DNA of 41,971 bases from Patescibacteria group bacterium (GCA_028703305.1 JAQVNC010000004.1:1-41971); one strand, 5' to 3'; shown: positions 8,020-17,814, numbered from the stretch's first letter. A program made the numbers and translations. Notes: generated by a model not told the origin, from the letters alone.

Positions 8020-8055
8020 ATGAATTATGAATAATGAATGATGAATTATGAATAA
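8020..8055 (+). repeat. ATGAATTATGAAT-type short tandem repeat
   Basis: Imperfect repeats of ATGAATTATGAAT/AATGAATG. A related run, (AATTCGT)n, occurs at 8102-8131 in roughly the opposite sense, and a coding version occurs in ruvX near 29105-29140. These flank the divergent rpmB / site-2 protease promoter zone. Confidence 0.6.
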
Positions 8056-8071
8056 AAGATAACATAAGAAG

Positions 8072-8100
8072 TTGTTTTTGGCAAGTGGAAATGATATAAT
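8072..8100 (+). promoter_or_regulatory. Promoter of the site-2 protease gene
   Basis: TTGTTT, a 17-base spacer and TATAAT, with TG one base before the -10 (extended -10, TGATATAAT). The transcript would start near 8107, about 34 bases before ATG 8141, and would include the AATTCGT repeats. Confidence 0.65.
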
Positions 8101-8101
8101 A

Positions 8102-8131
8102 AATTCGTAATTCGTAATTCGTAATTTTTAA
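8102..8131 (+). repeat. AATTCGT tandem repeat in a 5' leader
   Basis: Three copies of ATTCGTA in a row followed by AATTTTTAATTC. It lies between the promoter and the start codon of the site-2 protease gene and so would be transcribed. Confidence 0.6.
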
Positions 8132-8140
8132 TTCAAATTC

Positions 8141-8743
8141 ATGGACATGATATTTGCTTTAATCATAATTTTGTTTTCCGCCATTATCCACGAATATATG
8201 CATGGCTGGATGGCGGATTATTTAGGCGACTCGACGGCGCGCGATGCCGGCCGGCTGACCCTAAATCCGATCGCCCACATTGATCTTTGGGGGTCTATTT
8301 TAATGCCGGCTTTGATTTTTATCGGTACGGGCGGCGGCTTGGTTTTCGGCTATGCCAAGCCAGTGCCGTTTAACCCGTATAATCTGCGTGACCAAAAATA
8401 CGGCGTGGCTAAAGTGGCTTTGGCCGGGCCGCTGGCCAATTTAATAACCGCTTTGTTTTTCGGCTTATTTTTAAGATTTGTTCCCGGGCTGAATATTATC
8501 ATGGTTAGTTTTTTGGCCGCCGTCGTGCAAATTAATCTGGTGTTGATGATATTTAATCTTCTGCCCATACCGCCTTTAGACGGCTCAAAAGTGCTTCTGC
8601 CGTTTTTGCCTTATGATTGGCAGATGAAATTTTTGCAATATGAGCAATTTGGCTTTGCTTTTGTTTTACTTTTTGTCTTTTTCGGCTTCTCTTTAATTAT
8701 TCCGGTGATTGATTTTTTGTTTAGGCTGATAATAGGGGCTTAA
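8141..8743 (+). CDS. Site-2 protease family (M50) membrane metalloprotease
   Basis: A 200-residue membrane protein. Helix 1 carries HEYMH (His17, Glu18, His21), the zinc-binding HExxH of M50 proteases. NLLPIPPLDGSKVL (Asn139 to Asp147-Gly148) supplies the third ligand motif N.xPxPxLDG. Three to four further hydrophobic segments surround them. It matches the short stand-alone M50 proteins (Rip/SpoIVFB-like without PDZ or CBS domains) common in CPR. It acts in the membrane on transmembrane substrates, which are unknown here. Its own promoter lies upstream; the rpsL promoter begins 16 bases after its stop. Confidence 0.9.
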   Translation: MDMIFALIIILFSAIIHEYMHGWMADYLGDSTARDAGRLTLNPIAHIDLWGSILMPALIFIGTGGGLVFGYAKPVPFNPYNLRDQKYGVAKVALAGPLANLITALFFGLFLRFVPGLNIIMVSFLAAVVQINLVLMIFNLLPIPPLDGSKVLLPFLPYDWQMKFLQYEQFGFAFVLLFVFFGFSLIIPVIDFLFRLIIGA

Positions 8744-8759
8744 TGATTTTAAAAGGCTC

Positions 8760-8788
8760 TTGACCGTTTTTATTTCTTGTGTTAAATT
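8760..8788 (+). promoter_or_regulatory. Promoter of the str operon (rpsL)
   Basis: TTGACC, a 17-base spacer and TAAATT. The start of transcription would fall near 8795, giving a leader of about 75 bases that contains a hairpin before the rpsL ATG at 8869. Confidence 0.6.
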
Positions 8789-8812
8789 GGAATGAGTAAA
8801 TAAGTTTTACAT

Positions 8813-8841
8813 ATCCCTAAGCTTAGGGATTTGTTTTGTTT
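8813..8841 (+). terminator. Leader hairpin with T-rich tail before rpsL (possible attenuator)
   Basis: ATCCCTAAGCTTAGGGAT is a perfect 18-base palindrome, followed by TTGTTTTGTTT. Placed between the str promoter and rpsL, it looks like an intrinsic terminator in a leader, which would allow attenuation. As a perfect palindrome it has no unpaired loop except what opens at the centre. Confidence 0.5.
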
Positions 8842-8868
8842 ATCAAGAATTTTCTAAAAATTTTTAAT

Positions 8869-9288
8869 ATGCCAACAATTAATCAATTAGTCCGCAAGGG
8901 CAGAAAGACTTCAAAAGTTAAATCCAAGTCGCCGGCATTGCAGTCAACGCTGGATACTTTACATAGAAAAAGAACAGAGTTATCCAAAGGAGCTCCTTTT
9001 AAACGCGGAGTTTGCTTAAAGGTAACTACAACTACCCCTAAAAAACCTAACTCGGCTTTAAGAAAAATCGCCCGCGTCAGATTATCCAACGGCATGGAAG
9101 TAACCGCTTATATCCCGGGTATCGGCCATAATTTGCAAGAACACTCTATCGTTTTATTAAAAGGTGGCAAAACCAAGGATTTGCCGGGTGTTAGGTATAA
9201 AATAATTCGCGGCGTTTATGATACCCAAGGAGTTGAAGGCAGAAAACAAAGCCGTAGCAGTTATGGAGCCAAGAGGCCAAAAAAATAA
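8869..9288 (+). CDS. rpsL: 30S ribosomal protein uS12
   Basis: The 139-residue uS12 begins [13 protein letters not shown]. An upstream in-frame GTG at 8836 would add 11 residues not seen in the family, so I start at ATG 8869. Conserved decoding-site segments [14 protein letters not shown] and [17 protein letters not shown] are intact. The family is usually about 124 residues; the extra length lies in a loop ([21 protein letters not shown]), as in many other bacteria. It is the first gene of the str operon, with rpsG 96 bases downstream. It acts in the decoding centre of the small subunit. Confidence 0.97.
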   Translation: MPTINQLVRKGRKTSKVKSKSPALQSTLDTLHRKRTELSKGAPFKRGVCLKVTTTTPKKPNSALRKIARVRLSNGMEVTAYIPGIGHNLQEHSIVLLKGGKTKDLPGVRYKIIRGVYDTQGVEGRKQSRSSYGAKRPKK

Positions 9289-9294
9289 TAAATC

Positions 9295-9378
9295 TCACAA
9301 CTCGCAACCCGTAACTCGCAACTCAATTTAATAGATTTTGAGCTATAAGTTACGAGTTACGAGCCATGAGTTACGAGA
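9295..9378. repeat. Inverted pair of ACTCGTAACTCG-type repeats
   Basis: The rpsL-rpsG gap is filled by AACTCGCAACCCGTAACTCG-like words and, after an AT-rich centre (AATTTAATAGATTTTGAGC), their complements (AGTTACGAGTTACGAG). The whole can fold as one long imperfect hairpin between two essential co-transcribed genes. Confidence 0.65.
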
Positions 9379-9384
9379 AATAAT

Positions 9385-9852
9385 ATGAGAGGAAAACCAG
9401 TCACAAAAAGAAAAATACAGCCGGACGCTAAATATAACGATCCTGATATCGCTAAGTTTATTAATTATATAATGGAGCGCGGCAAAAAGACCGTAGCGCA
9501 AAAAATTGTCTATACTTGTTTGGATATTATCAAAGAAGCTTCCAAGCAGGATCCCAGACATGTTTTTAATAAAGCTTTAAAGCAGGTTAGCCCGTTATTG
9601 GAAATACGCGGACGCCGCATCGGCGGCGCCAACTACCAAATTCCGTTTCAAGTTAGGGGCGAGCGCCGCTTTAATTTAGGCTGCCGCTGGATTATTAACG
9701 CGGCCCGGGCGCGAAAAGGCAAGCCCATGGCCGAGAAGTTAGCCATGGAAATCATGGACGCGGCCAAAGGCGAAGGCGCGGCCATTAAGAAGAGGACTGA
9801 AGTCCACCGCATGGCCGAAGCCAATAAAGCTTTCGCGCACTTCGCGAGATAA
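9385..9852 (+). CDS. rpsG: 30S ribosomal protein uS7
   Basis: A 155-residue uS7 beginning MRGKPVTKRKIQPD. The conserved 16S-binding blocks NYIMERGKKTVAQKIVY, GGANYQIPFQV and the C-terminal TEVHRMAEANKAFAHFAR are all present. Length is normal. It is the primary assembly protein of the small-subunit head and the usual str-operon repressor in other bacteria; no S7-binding leader can be recognised with confidence. The upstream gap holds inverted repeats; a small palindrome separates it from fusA. Confidence 0.97.
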   Translation: MRGKPVTKRKIQPDAKYNDPDIAKFINYIMERGKKTVAQKIVYTCLDIIKEASKQDPRHVFNKALKQVSPLLEIRGRRIGGANYQIPFQVRGERRFNLGCRWIINAARARKGKPMAEKLAMEIMDAAKGEGAAIKKRTEVHRMAEANKAFAHFAR

Positions 9853-9872
9853 ATTTTAAATTAAGGAAATGG

Positions 9873-9893
9873 ACTCCGGGTCAAGCCCGGAAT
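9873..9893 (+). repeat. dRS3-like palindrome before fusA
   Basis: ACTCCGGG-TCAAG-CCCGGAAT. It has the same plan and orientation as the copy at 37986-38006 (ATTCCGGG-TCAAG-CCCGGAAT), with one base change in the left arm. It ends 13 bases before the fusA ATG and contributes an out-of-place ATG at 9892. Confidence 0.75.
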
Positions 9894-9906
9894 GATAAAT
9901 AGATTT

Positions 9907-11988
<2,082 letters not shown>

Positions 11989-12017
11989 TTGACAATTTGC
12001 ATATTAGAAAATATAAT
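11989..12017 (+). promoter_or_regulatory. Full-consensus sigma70-type promoter
   Basis: TTGACA, a 17-base spacer (ending ...AGAAAA) and TATAAT, beginning one base after the fusA stop codon. It is the best promoter match in the window. It would drive the Phd-like gene at 12050 and probably tuf. Confidence 0.85.
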
Positions 12018-12049
12018 TAAGATATTCTTAATAATTTTCAACAGCTCTT

Positions 12050-12448
12050 ATGCAGGACCAATTGCAAAAAGCGATTAATTTGGCGAAAAAAACCGGTGAT
12101 AAATTGATTGTTTTTGACAGTTCAAAACCGGACAACATGTTTGTGGTAATGTCTTTAAAAGATTATGAAAATTTGGTTTTAGGTAAGAGTGAAGTTAGGG
12201 GGTTGACAGAAGATGAATTACTTGATAAAATAAATCGCGATATCGCAATCTGGAAAAGCGACCAAGAAGAGGCGCAAAATTTTGAGATGATTCCGGATTA
12301 TTTCAGGGAATTGCCGGCTAAAGAAGAAAGTTCTGAAAAAGCCATGAAAAAAGCGGGAAAAAGCTGGACAATCCCTTCAAGAAGAAAAATAAACGCCGAA
12401 GAAATAATTGAAGAAGATCGGCAGTATTTGGAAGAACTGGCATTTTAA
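12050..12448 (+). CDS. Phd/YefM-like small protein inserted between fusA and tuf
   Basis: A 132-residue acidic protein. Residues about 15-45 (DKLIVFDSSKPDNMFVVMSLKDYENLV) resemble the beta-strand and 'LSLEDYE.L' helix of Phd/YefM antitoxins. The rest is charged and helical, ending NAEEIIEEDRQYLEEL. No toxin gene is adjacent, so a toxin-antitoxin role is doubtful; it may be a CPR-specific protein that shares the fold. It has its own consensus promoter and is followed by a family B leader element and then tuf, so it lies inside what is normally a continuous str operon. Confidence 0.5.
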   Translation: MQDQLQKAINLAKKTGDKLIVFDSSKPDNMFVVMSLKDYENLVLGKSEVRGLTEDELLDKINRDIAIWKSDQEEAQNFEMIPDYFRELPAKEESSEKAMKKAGKSWTIPSRRKINAEEIIEEDRQYLEELAF

Positions 12449-12587
12449 AAACTTTTTTAGAAAAAGTTTTTTCCCGCAAGGGGATGATAAATATTTTCCC
12501 CTAAAGGGATAAACAAAAAATATAATGTATCAACTTAAAATTTAATAGCGAGTAGAACTCTACGGCCATTAAATTTTAAGTTGATGA
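12449..12587 (+). promoter_or_regulatory. Family B structured leader element, copy 1 (upstream of tuf)
   Basis: This is a composite of four parts in order: a terminator-like AAAAACTTTTTT/AAAAAGTTTTTT hairpin; a CCCGCAAGGGG hairpin region; AAATATAAT, a -10-like word; then a perfect 18-bp stem (12529-12546 with 12568-12585) enclosing a 21-base cap, AGCGAGTAGAA then CTCTACGGCC. The cap can form GAG-TAGAA-CTC. The same composite occurs at 16540-16648 and 19136-19242. It lies about 110 bases before tuf. Confidence 0.7.
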
Positions 12588-12610
12588 AAATTATAATTAA
12601 TAATATAGAC

Positions 12611-12678
12611 GGCTGGGAGCCCGGCCTTATTTAAATAATAAGGGCAAATAACTCCGTCCGCCAGTCGGCGGATCGGAG
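12611..12678 (+). promoter_or_regulatory. tuf leader hairpins
   Basis: Three further stems lie between element B and the tuf ATG: GGCTGG/CCGGCC; GCCTTATT/AATAAGGGC with one bulge; and ACTCCG..TCCGCC/GGCGGA..CGGAG. The last uses the same GC-rich palindromic words seen at 5625-5700. They would be in the tuf 5' leader. No known riboswitch class is recognised. Confidence 0.45.
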
Positions 12679-12698
12679 GCCGTTAAGGAAAAATAAAT

Positions 12699-13889
12699 AT
12701 GGCAGCTGAAAAATTTGAACGCACAAAACCCCATGTTAACGTGGGAACAATCGGCCATGTTGACCATGGCAAAACAACCTTGACTGCCGCTATGTTAGCG
12801 GTGTTAAAAAGCAAGGGCTTTAAATCGTCCGAAAAAAATGTTGATCAGATTGACGCGGCTCCGGAAGAAAAGGCTCGCGGCATTACTATCGCCACTTGCC
12901 ACGTTGAATATGAAACCGAAAAAAGGCATTATGCTCACGTAGATTGTCCCGGTCACGCCGATTATGTTAAGAACATGATTACCGGCGCGGCTCAGATGGA
13001 TGGAGCCGTACTCGTGGTAGCGGCCACTGACGGACCGATGCCTCAAACCAGAGAACATATTGTGCTCGCCAGGCAGGTTGGCGTGCCTTACATAGTTGTT
13101 TTCTTAAATAAATGCGATATGGTTGAAGACAAGGAATTAATTGACTTGGTTGAAGAAGAAATTCGCGATTTATTAAAGAAATATGAATTCCCGGGCGATA
13201 CTACCCCGATTATCAGGGGTTCAGCCTTAAAGGCTTTAGAAAATCCTAACGGAGAATACGGCCAAGCGATTATGGATTTAGCCAAGGCTTTGGATGATTA
13301 TATTCCGGAACCTAAACGCGATACTGATAAGTCATTTTTAATGCCGGTTGAAGATATTTTCTCAATTGAAGGCCGCGGCACAGTCGTTACCGGCAGAATT
13401 GAAAGAGGCGTAATCAAAGTGAACGAAGAAGTTGAAATAGTCGGTTTGCGCGATACGCAAAAAACCGTGGTTACCGGCGTGGAAATGTTTAATAAGTCTT
13501 TAGACCAAGGACAAGCCGGAGACAATGCCGGATTATTATTGCGCGGCACTAAAAAAGATGAAGTTGAAAGAGGTCAAGTTTTAGCCAAACCGGGCACGGT
13601 TACTCCCCACACTGAATTTGAAGGCGAAGTCTTTATCTTAACTAAAGAAGAGGGCGGACGCCATAAACCGTTTTTCAAAGGCTATAAACCTCAATTCTAT
13701 ATTCGCACCACTGATGTTACCGGCGAAGTTGAATTGCCGGAAGGCACTGAAATGGTAATGCCAGGCGATACGATAAATTTGAAAATCAAATTGATTTCTC
13801 CAGTGGCCCTAGAAGAAAAGCAGAGATTCGCTATTCGCGAAGGCGGCAGAACCGTCGGCGCCGGCGTGGTTACTAAAATTATTAAGTAA
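12699..13889 (+). CDS. tuf: Translation elongation factor Tu
   Basis: A 396-residue EF-Tu of normal length. [10 protein letters not shown] starts at residue 19, [13 protein letters not shown] is the switch I region, [12 protein letters not shown] the G3 region and NKCDMVED the G4 region. Domains 2 and 3 are complete, through [19 protein letters not shown]. It delivers aminoacyl-tRNA to the ribosome. Spacing from the upstream gene is 250 bases, filled with structured leader elements, so tuf expression is probably set separately from fusA. No good Shine-Dalgarno is present (GGAAAAATAAAT before ATG). Confidence 0.98.
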   Translation: MAAEKFERTKPHVNVGTIGHVDHGKTTLTAAMLAVLKSKGFKSSEKNVDQIDAAPEEKARGITIATCHVEYETEKRHYAHVDCPGHADYVKNMITGAAQMDGAVLVVAATDGPMPQTREHIVLARQVGVPYIVVFLNKCDMVEDKELIDLVEEEIRDLLKKYEFPGDTTPIIRGSALKALENPNGEYGQAIMDLAKALDDYIPEPKRDTDKSFLMPVEDIFSIEGRGTVVTGRIERGVIKVNEEVEIVGLRDTQKTVVTGVEMFNKSLDQGQAGDNAGLLLRGTKKDEVERGQVLAKPGTVTPHTEFEGEVFILTKEEGGRHKPFFKGYKPQFYIRTTDVTGEVELPEGTEMVMPGDTINLKIKLISPVALEEKQRFAIREGGRTVGAGVVTKIIK

Positions 13890-13897
13890 GCATTTAG

Positions 13898-13921
13898 TCC
13901 CGCCCATGATTATGGACGGGA
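13898..13921 (+). terminator. Hairpin after tuf, weak terminator
   Basis: TCCCGCCCAT and ATGGACGGGA pair with a single mismatch around a GATT loop, 9 bases after the tuf stop. The following bases (TTATAATG) make a poor U tract. A second small stem, AATGTAT/ATACATT, follows at 13926-13944. Confidence 0.5.
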
Positions 13922-13974
13922 TTATAATGTATATTTGATACATTAATGTTTGTAACATTTAAATTTAAAAAAAC

Positions 13975-14352
13975 ATGACCGAAGTTAAAGACAAAAAGAA
14001 GGTAAAGGCGATAGAGGCCAAATCAGAAATAAAAACTAATGAAGATTCTAAGCAAAGAATCCGCATTAAGATTAAGGCTTTTGACCATAAGATTATTGAC
14101 CAGTCAACCAAGAATATTATTGATACGGCTACTAGGACCGGAGCCCAAATTTACGGCCCCATACCCTTGCCAACAGAGAAGAAAAAGTATACGGTTAACA
14201 GTTCAACCTTTGTCCATAAAGATTCACGCGATCAGTACGAAATTAGAATCCATAAAAGATTGGTGGATATTATTGAGCCGACGGCTAAAACCATAGAATC
14301 TTTAACCAACCTAGGCCTGCCGGCCGGAGTTGATGTGGAAATTAAAATGTAG
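13975..14352 (+). CDS. rpsJ: 30S ribosomal protein uS10
   Basis: The uS10 core (about residues 27-125) starts [16 protein letters not shown] and includes [17 protein letters not shown] and the loop [17 protein letters not shown]. It is preceded by about 26 extra residues rich in Lys and Glu, making 125 residues against about 102 usually. uS10 sits in the small-subunit head and also serves with NusB/NusG in antitermination. It is the first gene of the S10 cluster. Its TAG stop is the first codon of a short palindromic repeat. Confidence 0.96.
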   Translation: MTEVKDKKKVKAIEAKSEIKTNEDSKQRIRIKIKAFDHKIIDQSTKNIIDTATRTGAQIYGPIPLPTEKKKYTVNSSTFVHKDSRDQYEIRIHKRLVDIIEPTAKTIESLTNLGLPAGVDVEIKM

Positions 14353-14385
14353 TCCTCCGCTAAAGCTACGGACTATAAATATAAT
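14350..14385 (+). repeat. TAGTCC...GGACTA repeat at the rpsJ stop codon, copy 1
   Basis: TAGTCCTCCGCTAAAGC then TACGGACTATAAATATAA. It begins exactly with the rpsJ stop codon. A copy with one base changed begins exactly with the rpsN stop codon at 21596. The ends TAGTCC/GGACTA pair. Confidence 0.8.
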
Positions 14386-14426
14386 TTGTAAGCAGTTTAT
14401 TTTATATATAATATTAATGAAGTTTT

Positions 14427-14594
14427 AAGCGGCTCTCGCAAGGGAAAGTGCTTAAAAAATAATTAATATAATAGCGAGGTAAAATTCAACAAAAATCAGT
14501 AAAAATTAAATTCTGCATTTTGGGAATTAATTTAAGCTAACCGCCAAAAGATGCGGTTTATGACTGGTTTGTTGAACAACCCAGTTTTTGTTTT
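14427..14594 (+). promoter_or_regulatory. Structured rplC leader ending in a terminator-like hairpin
   Basis: The 250-base rpsJ-rplC gap can form: TTTTAAGC/GCTTAAAA around CTCTCGCAAGGG (near 14425-14456); AACCGC/GCGGTT at 14539-14558; and CTGGTTTGT/ACAACCCAG with loop TGA at 14564-14584, followed by TTTTTGTTTT (14585-14594). The last has all parts of an intrinsic terminator and ends only 8 bases before the rplC ATG. It also contains AATAGCGAGG, similar to the left of the family B cap. S10-operon leaders attenuate in other bacteria; regulation here is inference. Confidence 0.55.
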
Positions 14595-14602
14595 AAAAAA
14601 AT

Positions 14603-15352
14603 ATGAAGTTTATAATTGGAAAAAAAATTGAAATGACCCAGGTTTGGCAAGGTGAAAAAGTAATCGCCGTGACCAAAGTTCAAGCCGGCCCTTGTCCGGT
14701 GGTTCAGTTAAAAACCGCCAACAGCAAAGATGGCTATACGGCGGTTCAGCTTGGTTTTGGCGAAAGGAAAGAAAAAAATGTTAATAAGCCTCAAGTCGGT
14801 CATTTGAAAAAAGCCGGCCTAGCTTCTAAAAATGGAAAAACTTTAAGATATTTATGTGAATTCAGAGATGAAGTTAAAGATTTAAAAGTTGGCGATATAG
14901 TGGATGTTAATACTTTTGAAATCGGCGATAAGATAAAAGTTGTCGGCACTTCAAAAGGCAAAGGTTTCCAGGGCGGCGTTAGAAGGCATCATTTTCATGG
15001 CCACAATTCCACCCATGGCACCAAAGATCAGGTTAGAACCGGCGGATCAATCGGCGCCGGCGGCCCGCAGCATGTTTTTAAAGGCTTAAGAATGCCTGGC
15101 CGCATGGGCAACGCCAGGTCAACCGTTAGTAATTTAAAAATTGTTCAGATGGATAAAGAAAATAATATTTTATATATTAGCGGCGCGGTGCCGGGCGCGA
15201 GAAACGGTTTAGTTTTAATTTCAGGAGAAGGAGAACTAAAAACTGTGGCGCCAGCCGTAGAAAAGGCGGAAGAAGTTAAGCCGGAAATCGCAACCGAGGA
15301 AACTGTCGTGGAAGCAAAAACCGAAGCGCCGGCAGAAGAAAGTAAAAAATAG
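14603..15352 (+). CDS. rplC: 50S ribosomal protein uL3
   Basis: uL3 of 249 residues; the core (about 1-212) begins MKFIIGKKIEMTQVW. It contains the peptidyl-transferase-approaching loop with GGVRRHHFHGHNSTHGT and GSIGAGGPQHVFKGLRMPGRMG. The last ~37 residues are a low-complexity Ala/Glu/Val/Lys tail (APAVEKAEEVKPE...), absent from the usual ~209-residue protein. It is an early assembly protein of the large subunit. It is preceded by a terminator-like leader and followed by a dRS3-like palindrome before rplD. Confidence 0.97.
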   Translation: MKFIIGKKIEMTQVWQGEKVIAVTKVQAGPCPVVQLKTANSKDGYTAVQLGFGERKEKNVNKPQVGHLKKAGLASKNGKTLRYLCEFRDEVKDLKVGDIVDVNTFEIGDKIKVVGTSKGKGFQGGVRRHHFHGHNSTHGTKDQVRTGGSIGAGGPQHVFKGLRMPGRMGNARSTVSNLKIVQMDKENNILYISGAVPGARNGLVLISGEGELKTVAPAVEKAEEVKPEIATEETVVEAKTEAPAEESKK

Positions 15353-15371
15353 TTAATTATAATAAATCTGG

Positions 15372-15391
15372 ATTCCCGCCTTCGCGGGAAT
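15372..15391 (+). repeat. dRS3-like palindrome before rplD
   Basis: ATTCCC-GCCTTCGC-GGGAAT, an exact match to the ATTCCC-N8-GGGAAT consensus described for Neisseria dRS3 repeats, with the inner bases also pairing. It ends 11 bases before the rplD ATG. Confidence 0.85.
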
Positions 15392-15402
15392 GACAAAAGG
15401 GT

Positions 15403-16062
15403 ATGTCAATTAAGATAAAAGTCTACAACCAAAACGCCGAAGCGGACGGGGAAATGGAACTTTCGCCAAAAGTTTTTGGTATGAAAGTAAATCAGGATTT
15501 AGTGCACCAGGCCACGGTAACACAGATGGCTAACGAACGGCAGGTTATTGCCCATACCAAAGATAGAAGCGAAGTCAGAGGCGGCGGCAGAAAGCCTTGG
15601 CGGCAGAAAGGCACCGGCCGAGCGCGCCATGGTTCAAGCCGATCTCCGATTTGGATTGGCGGCGGCGTAACTTTCGGCCCGAGAAATGATCGGAATTTTA
15701 AAAAGAGAATCAATAAAAAGATGAAGCAAAACGCCATACTGATGGTTTTATCGGATAAGGCGGCTAATGATAATTTTATAATTTTAGATAAATTGGAAGC
15801 GGCGGCTTTTAAAACCAAGGTTTTTAATAAAATTATTGATGGTTTTGAAGCTAAAATTTTTAAATCTAAAAAAGGCGCTAAACGCAGTTTCTTAATAATT
15901 GTTGACAAAGGCGATGAAAAATTAAGCTGTTCGGCCAGGAATTTAACCGGCATTAAATTGATAAATACGGAAAATATTAATATAGTGGATTTATTGAAAT
16001 ATAAAAATTTGATTTTAAATAAAGCGGCGGTTGAGAAATTAACCGAGAGATACGGTAAATAA
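15403..16062 (+). CDS. rplD: 50S ribosomal protein uL4
   Basis: uL4 of 219 residues, normal length. The long exit-tunnel loop is intact: RSEVRGGGRKPWRQKGTGRARHGSSRSPIWIGGGVTFGP near residues 52-92. The C-terminal globular part ends LILNKAAVEKLTERYGK. In Escherichia coli L4 represses its own operon; whether it does so here is unknown. Its start context lacks a Shine-Dalgarno site and follows a dRS3-like hairpin by 11 bases. rplW follows after 5 bases. Confidence 0.97.
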   Translation: MSIKIKVYNQNAEADGEMELSPKVFGMKVNQDLVHQATVTQMANERQVIAHTKDRSEVRGGGRKPWRQKGTGRARHGSSRSPIWIGGGVTFGPRNDRNFKKRINKKMKQNAILMVLSDKAANDNFIILDKLEAAAFKTKVFNKIIDGFEAKIFKSKKGAKRSFLIIVDKGDEKLSCSARNLTGIKLINTENINIVDLLKYKNLILNKAAVEKLTERYGK

Positions 16063-16067
16063 AAAAT

Positions 16068-16538
16068 ATGGGTTTATTTAATAAAAAAATTGAAGAAAAA
16101 AAGAAACCGGCGGTTGCTTCCGCTAAAGTTAATAATGCTAAAAGCGCGGTAAAAATGGACGAGGAAGCTAAAAGCATGAAAGATTTATATGGCGCCGCGG
16201 AAGCTGGAAAAACCAAGTCAACGGTTAAGGCCGGCGAAAAAAAATCGGTTGGCGGCAATGCTTATAAGATAATTATGAAGCCGTTAGTCACGGAAAAAGT
16301 AAGCGGTTTAGGCGCTTTAAATAAATATGTTTTTGCCGTAGCTAAAAATGCCAATAAAATTGAAGTGGCTAAGGCCATTAAAGAAATTTATGGCATTAAG
16401 CCGATCGGCGTGAACGTAATTAGAATGAGCGGCAAAAAAACGCGCTATGGCCGTATTAGCGGCCGAAGAAAAGATTGGAAAAAGGCGATTATAACTTTGC
16501 CTAAAGGCGAAGCGATTAAAATTTACGAAGGCGTATAA
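16068..16538 (+). CDS. rplW: 50S ribosomal protein uL23 with N-terminal extension
   Basis: The uL23 core starts near residue 63 (NAYKIIMKPLVTEKVSGL) and ends GEAIKIYEGV. About 60 extra residues precede it, rich in Lys, Ala and Glu, so the protein is 156 residues against about 95-100. uL23 lines the tunnel exit and docks trigger factor and SRP, so a flexible extension there would be exposed near emerging chains. It starts 5 bases after rplD. A family B element fills the gap to rplB. Confidence 0.95.
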   Translation: MGLFNKKIEEKKKPAVASAKVNNAKSAVKMDEEAKSMKDLYGAAEAGKTKSTVKAGEKKSVGGNAYKIIMKPLVTEKVSGLGALNKYVFAVAKNANKIEVAKAIKEIYGIKPIGVNVIRMSGKKTRYGRISGRRKDWKKAIITLPKGEAIKIYEGV

Positions 16539-16539
16539 A

Positions 16540-16648
16540 CTTTAAAAACTTTTTCAGAAAAAGTTTTTAATATTTTCAAAAAATATAATGTATCAAGTAA
16601 AAATTTAATAGCGGGTAGAACCCTACGGCCATTAAATTTTTACTTGAT
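16540..16648 (+). promoter_or_regulatory. Family B structured leader element, copy 2 (upstream of rplB)
   Basis: It has AAAAACTTTTT-CAG-AAAAAGTTTTT, then AATATTTTCAAAAAATATAATG, then a perfect 18-bp stem (16592-16609 with 16631-16648). The 21-base cap here reads AGCGGGTAGAA then CCCTACGGCC. Compared with copies 1 and 3 the cap differs only at two positions that pair with each other (A:T to G:C). The stem ends 9 bases before the rplB ATG. Confidence 0.75.
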
Positions 16649-16657
16649 AATAGAAAT

Positions 16658-17491
16658 ATGGGAATAAAAAAAGTAAAACCTACATCACCTGGCAGAAGAT
16701 CGGCGACTTTTGATGATTTTTTAGATATTACTAAAACCGAACCGGAAAAAAGCCTGATTGTTATAAAAAAGGGCCAAGCCGGCAGAAACAACCAAGGCAA
16801 GATTACGGTAAGGCATCAGGGCGGCGGCGTTAAAAGATATATTCGCTTGATAGATTTTAAGCGGGATAAATTTGATATACCCGGGAAAGTCATGTCAATT
16901 GAATATGATCCTAACCGCGGCGCCCGCATCGGTTTGATAAATTATAAAGACGGAGCCAAAAGATATATTGTTATGCCGGTAGGCTTAAATGTCGGCGATG
17001 AAATTTTAAGTTCAAAAAATCAAATTGAAATAAAAACCGGCAATGCCATGCCAATTAAATTTATTTTACCGGGCATCGGAGTCTACAATATTGAATTAGA
17101 GCCGGGCCGCGGCGCTAAAATCGCCCGCAGCGCCGGAATTTTGGTTTTTGTCATGGGCGTTGAAGGCAACTACGCTCAGGTTAAAATGCCTTCAGGCGAG
17201 ATTAGATTAGTCAATAAAGAATGCCTTTGCACAGTCGGCCAAGTTAGTAATCCGGACAGAAGGCATATTACCATAGGTCGAGCCGGACGGCAGAGATTAT
17301 TAGGCGTTAGGCCGACGGTTAGAGGCACGGCCATGAATCCGGTTGATCACCCGCATGGCGGCGGTGAAGGCAAGCAGTCTATCGGTTTAAAGCATCCGAA
17401 AACCAGATGGGGCAAACCGGCTCTGGGAGTTAAAACCAGAAAAAATAAAAAAAGATCAAATAGATTAATTGTTCAAAGAAGAAAAAAATAA
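16658..17491 (+). CDS. rplB: 50S ribosomal protein uL2
   Basis: uL2 of 277 residues, normal length. It has [32 protein letters not shown], the 23S-binding [12 protein letters not shown] region, and the peptidyl-transferase loop [17 protein letters not shown] with the conserved histidine (HPHGGG). The C-terminus [14 protein letters not shown] is typical. It sits at the subunit interface. It is preceded, at 9 bases, by family B element copy 2; rpsS follows after 11 bases. Confidence 0.98.
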   Translation: MGIKKVKPTSPGRRSATFDDFLDITKTEPEKSLIVIKKGQAGRNNQGKITVRHQGGGVKRYIRLIDFKRDKFDIPGKVMSIEYDPNRGARIGLINYKDGAKRYIVMPVGLNVGDEILSSKNQIEIKTGNAMPIKFILPGIGVYNIELEPGRGAKIARSAGILVFVMGVEGNYAQVKMPSGEIRLVNKECLCTVGQVSNPDRRHITIGRAGRQRLLGVRPTVRGTAMNPVDHPHGGGEGKQSIGLKHPKTRWGKPALGVKTRKNKKRSNRLIVQRRKK

Positions 17492-17502
17492 TACAATAAT
17501 AT

Positions 17503-17814
17503 ATGTCTAGATCACTTAAAAAAGGACCATACATAAACGAAAGATTATTGAAAAAGATTAAGGCTTTGCGCCCCGGCGATAAGACCATAATTAAAGTTTG
17601 GGATAGGTCTTGTACGATTACGCCGGAAATGGTAGGTTTTACTATTGGCGTGCATAACGGCAAATTGCATATTCCGGTTTTGGTGGTGGAAAATATGGTC
17701 GGGCATAAATTAGGAGAATTTTCTCCGACCAGAAAATTTGTCAGCCATGGCGGCAAGATGGCTAAAGATCAGGCTAAAGCCGCCGCCCCGGCTCCTGCTC
17801 CGGTAAAAAAATAA
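17503..17814 (+). CDS. rpsS: 30S ribosomal protein uS19
   Basis: uS19 of 103 residues; the core begins [18 protein letters not shown] and contains [18 protein letters not shown]. The last 15 or so residues ([13 protein letters not shown]) are an Ala/Pro tail beyond the usual ~92-residue protein. It lies in the small-subunit head next to uS13. It is tightly spaced between rplB and rplV. Confidence 0.96.
   Translation: MSRSLKKGPYINERLLKKIKALRPGDKTIIKVWDRSCTITPEMVGFTIGVHNGKLHIPVLVVENMVGHKLGEFSPTRKFVSHGGKMAKDQAKAAAPAPAPVKK

Noticed and set aside
8020-8131. CRISPR-like array
   Set aside because: The repeats are short, imperfect, without unique spacers of constant length, and no cas gene is present.
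8836-8868. Upstream GTG start for rpsL
   Set aside because: It would add 11 hydrophobic/basic residues from the leader; [11 protein letters not shown] at 8869 is the family start.
12449-12698. Known riboswitch before tuf
   Set aside because: I could not match the stems to any riboswitch consensus I know; kept only as an unclassified structured leader.
15145-15396. Minus-strand frame beginning MSFPRRRESR
   Set aside because: FPRRRES is the translation of the dRS3-like palindrome and a well-known artefact of such repeats; the rest is antisense to rplC.
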